Below, piece by piece: positions 9,755-18,639 of a stretch of 64,000 nt of DNA. The translations under genes were made by a program, and so were the position numbers. The DNA comes from Paucibacter sp. B2R-40 (GTDB lineage: Bacteria > Pseudomonadota > Gammaproteobacteria > Burkholderiales > Burkholderiaceae_C). Location of the stretch: NCBI RefSeq assembly GCF_025717555.1, contig NZ_JAJIRP010000006.1, positions 248,243 to 312,242 on the forward strand. Reading direction: 5' to 3'. The stretch's first letter is position 1, and every line of letters starts with the position of its first letter. A model generated the notes under the pieces. The model ran no database searches and was not told where the DNA came from. It saw only the letters and a program-made list of their open reading frames with translations.

Positions 9755-10891
9755 ATGAGTCTCGCCACCCGTTGCAGCGCCTGCGGCACCATCTTCAGGG
9801 TGGTGGAAGATCAGCTGCGGGTGTCCGACGGATGGGTGCGCTGCGGCCGTTGCGCCGAAGTGTTCGACGCCCGAGCGCAGATCTTCGACATAGACCGCGA
9901 AGCGCCGCCACCCTGGCCCACCGAAACGCCCGCCTCCCCGCCGCCCGCACCAGCGCCCACCCCTGCGCCGACCCCTGCGCCCCTAGCACCGGCGCACAGC
10001 CGGCAGCCAGACCCCGGGCCTGCAGCTTGGGCCGAAGAAACGCCAAAATTCGAGCCAAGGCCCTCGCAGTTGACACCGGATCACCCCGTCTATCCTGTCG
10101 ATCCAGAGTTGGACACTGCAGCGGAGCCGCTGCATGAGCAGCCTCAAAATTCACGGCTTGACGCCCGTTTGGAACCTCATTGGTCGGACGAACAAGCTGC
10201 GCCAGCGCCCGCACAAGCGGCCTTGGCGAGCGCGTTGCCGAGCCCGCAAGCCGAGCCGCCGGCCATGGACTTGCACGCAGACATCAACGAGCGCCCCGAC
10301 GTCGTGTTGGGCGAACGACTGGCCCAGCACCATGCGCCCGCACAAGCAAAAGCCGAAGCCCCCGCCGACAATGCCGCGATACCCGAGTTCCTGCGCACTC
10401 AAGCCACCCGAACCAAATGGCGCAATCCCAAACGGCGCATCGCCTTGAGTCTGCTGGCCTTGTTGCTGCTGAGCGCGCTGCTGCTTCAAGCAGGCCTTCA
10501 CTACAGGAACACAGTTGCGGCAATCCAGCCTGGCCTGCGCCCGGCCTTGCAAGCGGCCTGCGCCTTCGCGGGCTGCGAGATTTTGCCTCGGCAACATATC
10601 GAAAGCATCGGCGTTGAAAGCAGTGCCTTGAATCAAGCCGGCCCAGGCAACCAGTATCAATTGGTGGTCGGTCTGCGCAATAAGAGCAGCACGGAAGTGG
10701 CGACGCCCTGGGTCGAGCTCAGCCTGACCGATTCAGCCGGCGCCCTGGTGGCCAAGCGCATCTTGGCCCCGGCCGACTTCAAGTCCGACAAGCTCGCCAT
10801 GCCGGCCGGCTCGGACTTGGCTCTGCAAACCCTGCTTTCGACCGGCAGCAACCGCGTCAGCGGCTACAGCGTCGAGATCTTCTATCCCTAG
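9755..10891 (+). CDS. Zinc-ribbon DUF3426 membrane protein
   Basis: A 378-residue protein starting with an MJ0042-type zinc finger: C7xxC10 (RCSACGTIF) and C30xxC33 (RCGRCAEVF). A long Pro/Ala/Glu-rich linker (about 50-225) follows, then one membrane helix (about 229-247, IALSLLALLLLSALLLQAG), and a C-terminal DUF3426 domain (about 260-378) predicted to lie in the periplasm. Proteins of this architecture very often follow prmA in Burkholderiales. The function is unknown; the topology would put the zinc finger inside the cell. Confidence 0.85.
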   Translation: MSLATRCSACGTIFRVVEDQLRVSDGWVRCGRCAEVFDARAQIFDIDREAPPPWPTETPASPPPAPAPTPAPTPAPLAPAHSRQPDPGPAAWAEETPKFEPRPSQLTPDHPVYPVDPELDTAAEPLHEQPQNSRLDARLEPHWSDEQAAPAPAQAALASALPSPQAEPPAMDLHADINERPDVVLGERLAQHHAPAQAKAEAPADNAAIPEFLRTQATRTKWRNPKRRIALSLLALLLLSALLLQAGLHYRNTVAAIQPGLRPALQAACAFAGCEILPRQHIESIGVESSALNQAGPGNQYQLVVGLRNKSSTEVATPWVELSLTDSAGALVAKRILAPADFKSDKLAMPAGSDLALQTLLSTGSNRVSGYSVEIFYP

Positions 10892-10907
10892 CGTTTGAAG
10901 AAATTGT

Positions 10908-10929
10908 GCCCACAGGCAAGGCTGTGGGC
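10908..10929. terminator. Hairpin between convergent genes
   Basis: The arms GCCCACA (10908-10914) and TGTGGGC (10923-10929) form a seven-pair stem in the 55-base gap between the convergent DUF3426 and cyanophycinase-like genes. The place suits a bidirectional terminator, although no strong T-run is present. Confidence 0.5.
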
Positions 10930-10946
10930 GCTGGCGCCATCCACCC

Positions 10947-12383
10947 TTATTTTGAGACATCGCCCCGCACCGGCTCGGCCGGCGCAACACGTCCCGGCCC
11001 AGGCCAGACACTGTAGATGGGCTGTGGCATGCGTACCGGTGTGATATCGAGGTAGAGATTGATCACCGTGTACTCCTCCGGGCCCATCTCATCGGTGCTC
11101 CAGCCATAACTGCCTTTGCCCTTGTACACACGGAACAAAAAGCCCAGATCCGCGACCGGATCATCGGCCTTGGCGCCCACATCAAAGGTCAGGCCGCGTA
11201 CTTCGCTGAGTGGGCTGTCGATCAAATAGTTCATCGAGTTGGAGATGGTCGTGTCGCCCAACATATCGAGGTGAAACAGCGGCTCGGTGTAATAGGGCTT
11301 GTAGTCGGGGGCGGAGGGGTCCAACTTGTCGCCGCGCAGCTTGATGGCGGACGGCGTGGTCACGCGGCTCTTCATGCCGTAGTGGTCACCATGATCCAGG
11401 TAGTTGAGCCGGGCATTGGTCAGGTTGAAGGCACCCAGCGTGGGGTCGGTCTTCACTTCGGTCAAATCGACCAGCATCGCGCCCTTGCCGCCAATCACCT
11501 CAATGTCATCGCCATGAATGATGGCGGCCGAGTTCTCATCCACGCCCAGACCCAGCTTGTAGCCCTTGGCCATCATCAAGGGAATCATGCGGCCGAAGCG
11601 GCCGCGCTTCAAGAAGTGCTGATCAACAAACAGATCGGGGCCGACAAAGCCCAAACCCCGGTCGATTTGTTTCCCCTCGACCCATTTGCCCTTCATGATG
11701 TTGATGACGCTGGGCGCATCACGGAACATCACCGTGCTCATGATGGCTGCACCCGCGCTGGTCCCGACGACCACACCGCCCTTGCGGTAGACCTCCCAGA
11801 TCGCCTCCAGCATCGGCGTCGGGTGGCCTCCCGGCATCAACACGTCGACGATGCGCTCTTGTGAGCCGCCGGTGAAAAACACGCCGCGCGCCGCTTTGAC
11901 CTTGTTGATCAAGGCCTGATCGCGCACCACCTTGTTCAAATCCACCCAGCCAAACTTGGGCGCCACTGGCAAGGCCTCAGCCACCGCGCCACGCCGGTGC
12001 AGCATCTCGATCGCCTGTTTGGCGCTGGCTTCAGGGTCCTCGGACGCGGTACCGAAGACGACAAAGCGCGCACCCTTGCCACCGGCAAGCGCAACGATGC
12101 GACCCCAGACCTCTTCGTTATCGGCCTTCAAGGCGCCGCCGATCGGGATCGCATAGCCCTTGATCACAGGCTCGGCCTTGGGTGGCGCCGCGGGCATCAG
12201 AGCCGGCGAAGACGGCGGCGGCGTCGGCGTCGCCTGGGCCGGACCAGATGCAGCGCGCGCCGGGGCTGCAACTGCGCCACGCGAAGCCTGAGCGCAAGCC
12301 GGCTCGGCCAGCACGGCACAGAGTGTCAAAAAGACAAACAGATGGGGTCGCAAGAGATTGCGGAGTTTGAAACTGATGGGCAT
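10947..12383 (-). CDS. Secreted cyanophycinase-like peptidase (family S51)
   Basis: A 478-residue protein. Starting at ATG 12383 it has a clean signal peptide (about residues 1-32, LFVFLTLCAVLAEPACAQA), then a Pro/Ala linker and a peptidase S51 domain. Seen motifs are IPIGGALKADNEEVW, FFTGGSQERIVD, and GTSAGA with the presumed nucleophile S209. Cyanophycinases cut the Asp-Arg storage polymer cyanophycin into beta-Asp-Arg dipeptides; a secreted version would feed on external polymer. The divergent TonB-dependent receptor and the serine hydrolase after it could form a scavenging locus, but that is inference. The frame is open to 12521, but that extension would put residues before the signal peptide. 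Confidence 0.87.
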   Translation of the reverse strand: MPISFKLRNLLRPHLFVFLTLCAVLAEPACAQASRGAVAAPARAASGPAQATPTPPPSSPALMPAAPPKAEPVIKGYAIPIGGALKADNEEVWGRIVALAGGKGARFVVFGTASEDPEASAKQAIEMLHRRGAVAEALPVAPKFGWVDLNKVVRDQALINKVKAARGVFFTGGSQERIVDVLMPGGHPTPMLEAIWEVYRKGGVVVGTSAGAAIMSTVMFRDAPSVINIMKGKWVEGKQIDRGLGFVGPDLFVDQHFLKRGRFGRMIPLMMAKGYKLGLGVDENSAAIIHGDDIEVIGGKGAMLVDLTEVKTDPTLGAFNLTNARLNYLDHGDHYGMKSRVTTPSAIKLRGDKLDPSAPDYKPYYTEPLFHLDMLGDTTISNSMNYLIDSPLSEVRGLTFDVGAKADDPVADLGFLFRVYKGKGSYGWSTDEMGPEEYTVINLYLDITPVRMPQPIYSVWPGPGRVAPAEPVRGDVSK

Positions 12384-12643
12384 GGGGGCGGCTGCGAGCT
12401 TTGCGTGTGTTGCCTCAATGTAGCCCAGCCCAGCGCTTTGCACCCTCCCCCTCAGGTACGAGTCAGCAAGCTTGCTTCGCAATCGCACTGTGTCACCCTG
12501 GGAAACGAGGACTTTGCGCAATTTCCAAACCTAATGCGCCCGTTGCGCGCACACGACTCCAAGCGTAAACCCCAGCAAACCACAGGCGTCCAAATCCTAG
12601 ACTCAGGCGATCGCAGCCCTGCCGGCGCCAAGGAGAGAAGAAG
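12384..12643. promoter_or_regulatory. Divergent control region, cyanophycinase-like gene and receptor
   Basis: The 260-base gap separates two divergently transcribed genes and must hold both promoters. An aaggagagaagaag ribosome site lies just before the receptor ATG (12644). I see no confident operator. Confidence 0.5.
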
Positions 12644-15427
12644 ATGAAGAACAAGTTCTATCAAGCCAGTGACCGTGCCCAGCAAGCCCTGCGCCCCACC
12701 CTTCACTTCGCGCTGCGATCCTGCACCAAGGCCGTGCTGCTAAGCCTGGCAGCCCTGCCCGCATTGCCTGCGTTTGCACAGCAAGACGACAGCGACGCTA
12801 GCAAGAAGATCGAGCGGATCGAACGGGTCGCAGTGACCGGCTCCGCCATCAAGCGGCTGGCCGATGAAACGGCCTTGCCGATGCAGGTCATCACCCGTGC
12901 GGACATCGTCAAGCAGGGCTTGACCACGGCGTCCGAGATCGTCGCTCGGATCAGCGCCGCCACAAACAATATGACCGACGGCGGCAGCATTGCCTATGGC
13001 GGCTTTCGAGACCAGATGGGCATGAACGCGGCCAATCTGCGCGGTCTTGGCGTGTCATCCACCTTGGTGCTGTTGAACGGCCGGCGCATGGCCAATTTCG
13101 CCTCGCCGGGTGACTCGTCCGGCGTTGACCTGAACACCATTCCTGCCGCCGCGATTGAGCGGGTCGAAGTCTTGCTTGACGGTGCCTCGGCCATATACGG
13201 CAGTGATGCCATCGGCGGCGTGATCAACTTCATCACCCGCAAGGACTACAGCGGTGTGGAGCTCAGCGCCAGCTACGGCGACACCTCCGAGGGCGGCGCC
13301 AAGAAGACCACCGCGTCGATCGCGGGCGGCATCGGCGATGCTGACCGTGACGGCTTCAATATCTTTGCCGTGCTGGACCTGCAAAAGACCGGCAGCCTGA
13401 ACGCCAATCAGCGCAAATTCATCAAGGAGCTGGACATCCCGGGTCGCCTGCCAGATTTGCTGTCCAGCGCGACCTTCCCCGGCAATATCCGGCTCGCCAG
13501 CAGCCAGCGCGACCTGCTGATTGCCGATGGTTTCTCCAGCAATGGCAAGACCGTCATCGACAGCCGGACCGTCAACCCGGCCGCCGCCAAGGGCTGCAAT
13601 CCGCCGGCCACTTTGTATTTGCCCGATGGCATCGGCGGTGCCGACGGCTGCACCTACGACTACATGCGCGATATCGAGCTGTACCCAAAGTCAGAGAAGT
13701 CCAGTTTCTTCGGCCGCGGCGTGCTCAACTTGGGCGGTGGCCACCAGTTCTTTGCGGAGGCCGCATTGAACCGGGCCAAGACGCTCTATGCCGGCACGCC
13801 CAATCGCGTCGATGCCGATATGGATGTATCCAAAGTTTCGTCATTGGCTGGCACCAGCTTAAGCAAGCTGGACGCCGACGACGAAGATCGCATCATCACC
13901 GTGCGCACTCGACTGGCCGAAGCCGGTCTGCGCACCAGCGAGTTGGTCTCGACCGGCCAGCGCTATGTGACGGGGGTGAACGGCACGCTCTCCACATGGG
14001 ACTATGAGCTGGCCTACAACCACAGCATCAGCACTGTCTCCGACCGCAACTACCAAGGCTATTTGAACGAGCCCATGATCCGCGACGGCTTTGCCACCGG
14101 CACGCTGAACGCCTTCGGGCCGTCCAACGCGGCCGGCTTGGCGCTCTACGACAAGGCGCAGATCCGCGGCGAGGTGCGCCACGCCAAGGGGACGATGGAC
14201 AGCGTGGACTTCCGCGCCACGCGCGCGCTCTATGCCTTGGCCGGCGGCGATTTGGCCCTGGCCTTGGGCGGCGAGTACCGGCGCGAAAAGCAGGACTATC
14301 ACCAGTCAGAGGCGCTGGCCAAGGACCTGATCCTCGGTGAGACCTCGCAAGGCCCGGACGCAGACTTTGGCCGCTCACGCAAGGTGGCTGCCGCTTTTGC
14401 CGAAATCAGCGCGCCCGTCACCAAAGAGCTGGAGTTGCAAGCTGCGCTGCGCTATGAGCGCTATCAGGTATCCGGCAACGCCAGCAGCCCCAAAGTTGGG
14501 CTGAAATATGTGCCGATGAAAGAATTGCTGCTGCGCGCCTCGGCCGGCGCGGGCTTTCGCGCGCCGAGCTTGTCGGACCTCTACCGACCCGTCACGCAAG
14601 GCAGCTCCGCCACACTGGTCGATCCGGTCTGCATGGCCGAAGATCCCAGCAACACGGTCACTGATTGCTCGGACATCTGGGCCACCTTGAACTACAGCAA
14701 TGCCAAGCTCAAGCCCGAAAAGTCAAAGCAGTTTTCGCTCGGCGCGGTGCTGGAGGCGCGCCAGGGCATGACGCTCAGTTTGGACTACTGGAACATCGAG
14801 AAAAGTGACCTGATCAGCTCGCTGGGCGTGGACTCCATCTTCGCCAACCTCGACAAATACGGCAGCCTGGTGCACCGCGACGAGGACAATGTGATCGACC
14901 ACATCGATCTGGTGAAAGAAAACCGCGGCAAACAAAAAATCAGTGGCCTGGATCTGGGCGTGACACTGACTGGCCTGAAGAGCGGCATCGGCACCTGGGG
15001 CCTGCACCTGAACGGCACCTGGACGCTGAACTCCGAGCAACAAACCGGCGACGGTGATCCCTTCTATAGCAACCTCGGCCATTTCGTCAACGACGGCGTC
15101 GTGCAACGCTGGCGCCATACGGCCAGCCTGGACTGGAGCCAAGGCGACTTTGGCGCCACGCTGACCAATAGCTACTTGGCAAGCTACACGGACCAAAGCA
15201 TCGTCGGCAAGGCCGACCGCAAGGTATCGCAGTACTCGCTGTGGGACCTGACTGGCGCCTGGGCGGTCAACTCCGCCCTCACGGTGCGCGCCGGCGTGAA
15301 GAATCTGCTCGACACTGCGCCGCCGTTCTCGCAGCAGGCCTGGTTCTTCTTGTCGGGCTATGACCCCAGTTACACCGACCCGCGGGGCCGCTTCCTGTTC
15401 GTCAGTGCGCAATACAGATTCCGCTGA
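12644..15427 (+). CDS. TonB-dependent outer-membrane receptor
   Basis: A 927-residue receptor. A long signal peptide ends near ALPAFAQ (residue 46). The plug domain begins with the TonB-box-like RVAVTGSAIKR and contains DIVKQGLTTASEIVARI, LRGLGVSSTLVLLNGRR and IERVEVLLDGASAIYGSDAIGGVINFITRKD, the hallmark of the plug. The rest is beta-barrel, ending in the aromatic residues FLFVSAQYRFR required for outer-membrane insertion. The 'VTGSxIxR' start places it with receptors for peptides, sugars or polyphenols rather than siderophores. It is divergent from the cyanophycinase-like gene, so uptake of released dipeptides is a reasonable but unproven guess. Confidence 0.93.
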   Translation: MKNKFYQASDRAQQALRPTLHFALRSCTKAVLLSLAALPALPAFAQQDDSDASKKIERIERVAVTGSAIKRLADETALPMQVITRADIVKQGLTTASEIVARISAATNNMTDGGSIAYGGFRDQMGMNAANLRGLGVSSTLVLLNGRRMANFASPGDSSGVDLNTIPAAAIERVEVLLDGASAIYGSDAIGGVINFITRKDYSGVELSASYGDTSEGGAKKTTASIAGGIGDADRDGFNIFAVLDLQKTGSLNANQRKFIKELDIPGRLPDLLSSATFPGNIRLASSQRDLLIADGFSSNGKTVIDSRTVNPAAAKGCNPPATLYLPDGIGGADGCTYDYMRDIELYPKSEKSSFFGRGVLNLGGGHQFFAEAALNRAKTLYAGTPNRVDADMDVSKVSSLAGTSLSKLDADDEDRIITVRTRLAEAGLRTSELVSTGQRYVTGVNGTLSTWDYELAYNHSISTVSDRNYQGYLNEPMIRDGFATGTLNAFGPSNAAGLALYDKAQIRGEVRHAKGTMDSVDFRATRALYALAGGDLALALGGEYRREKQDYHQSEALAKDLILGETSQGPDADFGRSRKVAAAFAEISAPVTKELELQAALRYERYQVSGNASSPKVGLKYVPMKELLLRASAGAGFRAPSLSDLYRPVTQGSSATLVDPVCMAEDPSNTVTDCSDIWATLNYSNAKLKPEKSKQFSLGAVLEARQGMTLSLDYWNIEKSDLISSLGVDSIFANLDKYGSLVHRDEDNVIDHIDLVKENRGKQKISGLDLGVTLTGLKSGIGTWGLHLNGTWTLNSEQQTGDGDPFYSNLGHFVNDGVVQRWRHTASLDWSQGDFGATLTNSYLASYTDQSIVGKADRKVSQYSLWDLTGAWAVNSALTVRAGVKNLLDTAPPFSQQAWFFLSGYDPSYTDPRGRFLFVSAQYRFR

Positions 15428-16523
15428 GACGCTCCGGCGTCGCAGCGCCTTGGGATGGTTCGGTGCCTGGGCACTGTGCCCGGCTTGGGCCCAAGATGGG
15501 GAAGCTCAGCTTGAGCTGAAGCAGCAATTGCAGCAGACGATTCCCGCGCTGCTGCAGGAACTGCATATACCCGGTGCGGCCTTGGTCCTGTTGCAGCATG
15601 GCAAGCCGGTGTGGTCGGCTCAGTTCGGCCATTGCGAAGCGGGCACGGACCGGCAGGTGCAGGCCACGACCGTGTTCGAAGCCGCCTCGATGAGCAAACC
15701 GCTGTTTGCCTACTTAGTATTGCAAGCGGTACAAGCCGGGCGTCTTGATCTGGACCGGCCGGTCCTGCAATACCTGCCGCAAGAGGTCTTCAAGCCGCCG
15801 CAAGTTTGGCAGCGCTTGATCACCGCCCGCATGCTGCTGACGCACCGCTCGGGCCTGCCCAACTGGCGCAGCCTTGAAGATGAGAGCAGCCAATCGCTGC
15901 ACATCGCCTTCGAGCCGGGACAACGCTTCAACTACTCGGGCGAAGGCTATTTCTATTTGCAGCGAGTGCTGGAGGCAATCAGCGGCGAACCGCTGCAGGA
16001 CATGGCCGAAAAGCAACTCTTCAAACCACTGGGCATGCAGCACAGCGGCTTCGTGCTGACGCCGCAACTGGACGGCTTGCGGGCACGTGGCCACGATGCC
16101 CAGGGTCACGTCTTGCCGCCCCTAGCCTACCGGCAAGCCAATGCGGCCTACACGCTCTATACGAGCGCCGAAGACTATGCCTTGTTCCTGGCCGAGATGA
16201 TGAACCCCGATCGCAGCGGCGCGCATTCATTGAACGCGGTCAATCTGCAGTCGATGCTGGCCCACGCCACCATCGCCACCGACCGAGCGCCCATTGCTCG
16301 TCCCGGTTTGGACCAGGGATTGGAAGTCTATTGGGGCCTGGGATGGGCCATCAACACGACGAATCAGGGTGACATCGTCCACCACACCGGCACCAACAGC
16401 ACCGGCTTTCGCAACTATTGCCAGTTCTCAGCCAGCCGCCTCAGCGGCTTCGTGCTGTTGAGCAATGGTCTGAACGGCAATCAACTCTGGATGCGCTTGA
16501 TGGGGCTGTTAGGCAAATCATGA
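15405..16523 (+). CDS. Serine hydrolase of the beta-lactamase/AmpC family
   Basis: From GTG 15405 the product has 372 residues, with a twin-arginine-like signal (LRRRSALGWFGAWALCPAWAQ). The active-site SxxK is S95-M-S-K98 in EAASMSKPLFAYL; the second motif is YSG in FNYSGEGYFYLQR, and the KTG position reads HTG (HHTGTNSTGF). The family includes class C beta-lactamases, D-aminopeptidases and esterases; the altered second and third motifs make a true beta-lactamase less likely. The start overlaps the receptor's 3' end by 23 bases, so the genes are co-transcribed. The frame is open upstream to 15360, so the exact start is uncertain. Confidence 0.85.
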   Translation: MRNTDSAETLRRRSALGWFGAWALCPAWAQDGEAQLELKQQLQQTIPALLQELHIPGAALVLLQHGKPVWSAQFGHCEAGTDRQVQATTVFEAASMSKPLFAYLVLQAVQAGRLDLDRPVLQYLPQEVFKPPQVWQRLITARMLLTHRSGLPNWRSLEDESSQSLHIAFEPGQRFNYSGEGYFYLQRVLEAISGEPLQDMAEKQLFKPLGMQHSGFVLTPQLDGLRARGHDAQGHVLPPLAYRQANAAYTLYTSAEDYALFLAEMMNPDRSGAHSLNAVNLQSMLAHATIATDRAPIARPGLDQGLEVYWGLGWAINTTNQGDIVHHTGTNSTGFRNYCQFSASRLSGFVLLSNGLNGNQLWMRLMGLLGKS

Positions 16524-16546
16524 CGGCCAAGCCCAGGCAGGCAGAC

Positions 16547-16768
16547 TCAGAGCCCGGTCTTCTCGTTCGCGTCCTTGACCACGACATTCTCTGACGGGCG
16601 GGATGCCTTACGCGGAATGCGCGAGCCAGTAACGAACTCTTGCTCGCCATTGCCCCCAACGGAACTGGCAGCTGGAGCCTGAGCTGACTTTGCATCATTG
16701 CTTGCGCATCCCTGCATGCCCAATATCGACAGCGCAGCCAGCATCAAGCCGAATGAAAACTCACGCAT
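16547..16768 (-). CDS. Small lipoprotein-like protein
   Basis: A 73-residue protein starting MREFSFGLMLAALSILGMQGC, a signal peptide followed by a cysteine near residue 21 that resembles a lipobox, though MQGC is not the best match. The mature part is short, hydrophilic and unrecognised (contains QEFVTGSRIPRKASRP). ATG 16768 is chosen because tctccctc on the opposite strand reads as a GAGGGAGA ribosome site just upstream; ATG 16783 is in frame but inferior. It stands alone between the serine hydrolase and yceH-like genes. Confidence 0.6.
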   Translation of the reverse strand: MREFSFGLMLAALSILGMQGCASNDAKSAQAPAASSVGGNGEQEFVTGSRIPRKASRPSENVVVKDANEKTGL

Positions 16769-16980
16769 ATTTATCTCCCTCAAGATTATTTTTTAACTCG
16801 ACGAGCCTAGCTACCGAGCAAAGCTTTTCTACCTGCTGCTTTGTCTTCTGGTGACGTACCGTCGACCCGACCCTACCAATTTGACTCGGGCCAGCTTGCC
16901 AACTTTCAAGCGCGCCTAGGCTAACAGCCCACACACCGAATCGGGGCATGCCAAAAGTCATGCGCCAGGCAAACTGATGC

Positions 16981-17631
16981 TCAGGTGTCGCCCATACCCA
17001 GCTCGCTCGCCATACGCTGCACCAGCGCCTTCAGGCTTTCCAGCTCCGCATTCATGCGCTGCTGCTCGGCGCGCAAAAACGCCAATTCCTCATCGCGCGG
17101 CAGCGCACCAAGGCCGACTTCTTGCTGCACCTCGCCGCACAGAAGATGCGCCCAACGTGCTTCGCGCGCGCCCGGCGCTCGCGCCAGCTTGATGACGTAC
17201 GCGGGCCGTGTGTCGGTCTTTTCGGCCAACTCTTCCAAAAAACCTTCGACCGAAGAAAGATCCGCAAAGCGGTGCAGGCGCTCGGTGTGCAGGCGCAACT
17301 CGGCGGTAGTCAGCGGCCCGCGCAGCATCAGCAGTGTCAGGCAAGCCAGCGCCGCACCCGGCACGCCCAAGCCCCTTGCGCCGTTGTGCTCGAAGCGCAG
17401 CACCCGGTTGCCACTAACCGTGTTGACCAAATGCATGGACTTCAATTCTTCCAGCGCCTGCAGCACATCGGGCTCGGCCGCATTCATCACCGGGTCGCGC
17501 GCGGTCTTCTGATTGCAGCCCATGGTCAGGGCGTTCAGAGAGAGCGGATAACTGTCGGGCACGGTAGCGGCTTTCTCGACCAGCACCGCCAAGACGCGCG
17601 CCTCCAGCGCGCTCAGGGTTCGCAAGCTCAT
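16981..17631 (-). CDS. YceH/DUF480 family protein
   Basis: A 216-residue protein of two winged-helix-like halves (family DUF480, E. coli YceH). Recognisable are the N-terminal LSALEARVLAVLVEKAATVPDSYPLSLNAL, the CNQKTARDPV turn, and ELRLHTERLHRFADLSSVE. The C-terminus has a short coiled coil (about 180-212, RAEQQRMNAELESLKALVQR). The function is unproven; DNA binding is often assumed. It lies 12 bases downstream of the SDR gene and may be in the same transcript. Confidence 0.9.
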   Translation of the reverse strand: MSLRTLSALEARVLAVLVEKAATVPDSYPLSLNALTMGCNQKTARDPVMNAAEPDVLQALEELKSMHLVNTVSGNRVLRFEHNGARGLGVPGAALACLTLLMLRGPLTTAELRLHTERLHRFADLSSVEGFLEELAEKTDTRPAYVIKLARAPGAREARWAHLLCGEVQQEVGLGALPRDEELAFLRAEQQRMNAELESLKALVQRMASELGMGDT

Positions 17632-17643
17632 ATCGGTGCTGAT

Positions 17644-18426
17644 CTAGACGCCGAACCCATCATCGGCTTGAATGATGGCGCCGTTGATAAAGTGACTCTC
17701 GTTGGCGCACAGCATCAGCAAGGAGGTGTCCAGATCCTGCGGTTGACCGACCCGCTTGCGCGGCAGCAGCTCAATCAGCTTCTTGCCCTGTTCGGTGCCC
17801 CAGTGGTGATGATTGATCTCGGTGTCGATATAGCCCGGGCAGATCGCGTTGACGTTGATGCCGTACTTGCCCCACTCCAGCGCCATCGCGCGCGTCATGT
17901 GGATGACGGCCGCCTTGCTCATTGAATAAACGCCGATCTGGCTCAACACGCGCAGGCCCGCCATCGAAGCGATATTGACGATGCGCCCGCCGATAAAAGT
18001 GCCCGGCGAAGAACCCTTGGCGCGCCCCAACATGCGCTTGCCCACCTCTTGCGCCACGAAAAAAGCGCCGCGCACATTGGTGTCCATCACATAGTCATAG
18101 TCATCACCACTCACCTCGGTGAGCTTTTGAGTCGTGCTGACGCCGGAGTTATTGACCAAGATGTCGATGGTGCCGACCTCGGTCTCGGCATGCGCCACCG
18201 CCGACTTGATGCTGTCCAGATCGGTCACATCCAGCGTCACCACATGGGCGTCGCCACCCTTGCCTTCGATTTCGCTGCGCAAAGTCTTCAGGCGCTCGGT
18301 GCGCCGACCGGCCAACACCACACAGGCGCCCGCCTGCGCCAGGGTTTTGGCAAACTGGGCGCCGAGGCCGCTGGAGGCGCCCGTTACGAGAGCCACACGG
18401 CCCGACAAGTCAATGCTATAGCTCAT
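17644..18426 (-). CDS. SDR-family NAD(P)-dependent dehydrogenase
   Basis: A 260-residue short-chain dehydrogenase. The cofactor motif TGASSGLG (about residues 16-23), the NNSG motif (VNNSGVSTT), and the catalytic Tyr/Lys in VYSMSKAAVIH are all present, as is the PGYIDTEIN segment. ATG 18426 is preceded by a strong AGGAGGATTG ribosome site, so the frame extension to 18516 is not used. The gene is divergent from ETF-ubiquinone oxidoreductase across a palindromic site, which suggests a role in fatty-acid or branched-chain oxidation. The substrate cannot be told from sequence. Confidence 0.92.
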   Translation of the reverse strand: MSYSIDLSGRVALVTGASSGLGAQFAKTLAQAGACVVLAGRRTERLKTLRSEIEGKGGDAHVVTLDVTDLDSIKSAVAHAETEVGTIDILVNNSGVSTTQKLTEVSGDDYDYVMDTNVRGAFFVAQEVGKRMLGRAKGSSPGTFIGGRIVNIASMAGLRVLSQIGVYSMSKAAVIHMTRAMALEWGKYGINVNAICPGYIDTEINHHHWGTEQGKKLIELLPRKRVGQPQDLDTSLLMLCANESHFINGAIIQADDGFGV

Positions 18427-18526
18427 GCTCAATCCTCCTGAATCACTGTGGGCAAGATTAGCACGCTGACCGGTCGACTTGAGCGCTTGACTCGGCAGCA
18501 AAATTACTAGACTCACTTCACCAATG

Positions 18527-18550
18527 AAAAAAGCACGATCGTTCTTTTTT
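18527..18550. promoter_or_regulatory. Palindromic operator, SDR / ETF-QO divergent promoter
   Basis: A 24-bp inverted repeat centred on CGATCG (AAGCACGATCGTTCTT with A and T tracts outside) has one mismatched pair. It lies about 100 bases upstream of both divergent starts. Size and symmetry resemble TetR-family operators that control beta-oxidation genes; the regulator is not in the window. The A/T tracts would also permit a short hairpin, but position between divergent genes favours an operator. Confidence 0.55.
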
Positions 18551-18639
18551 TGAATCTGCCCAGTAGAATGCGGCCCAATTAGTCAGCTACGGGTGGGCAC
18601 AGACAGCCAAGCGCCCACACTCAGAATTCAAGCCAAAGG

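Noticed and set aside
15360-16523. Resistance beta-lactamase
   Set aside because: SxxK is present but the second and third active-site motifs (YSG, HTG) differ from class C enzymes, and context is peptide uptake.
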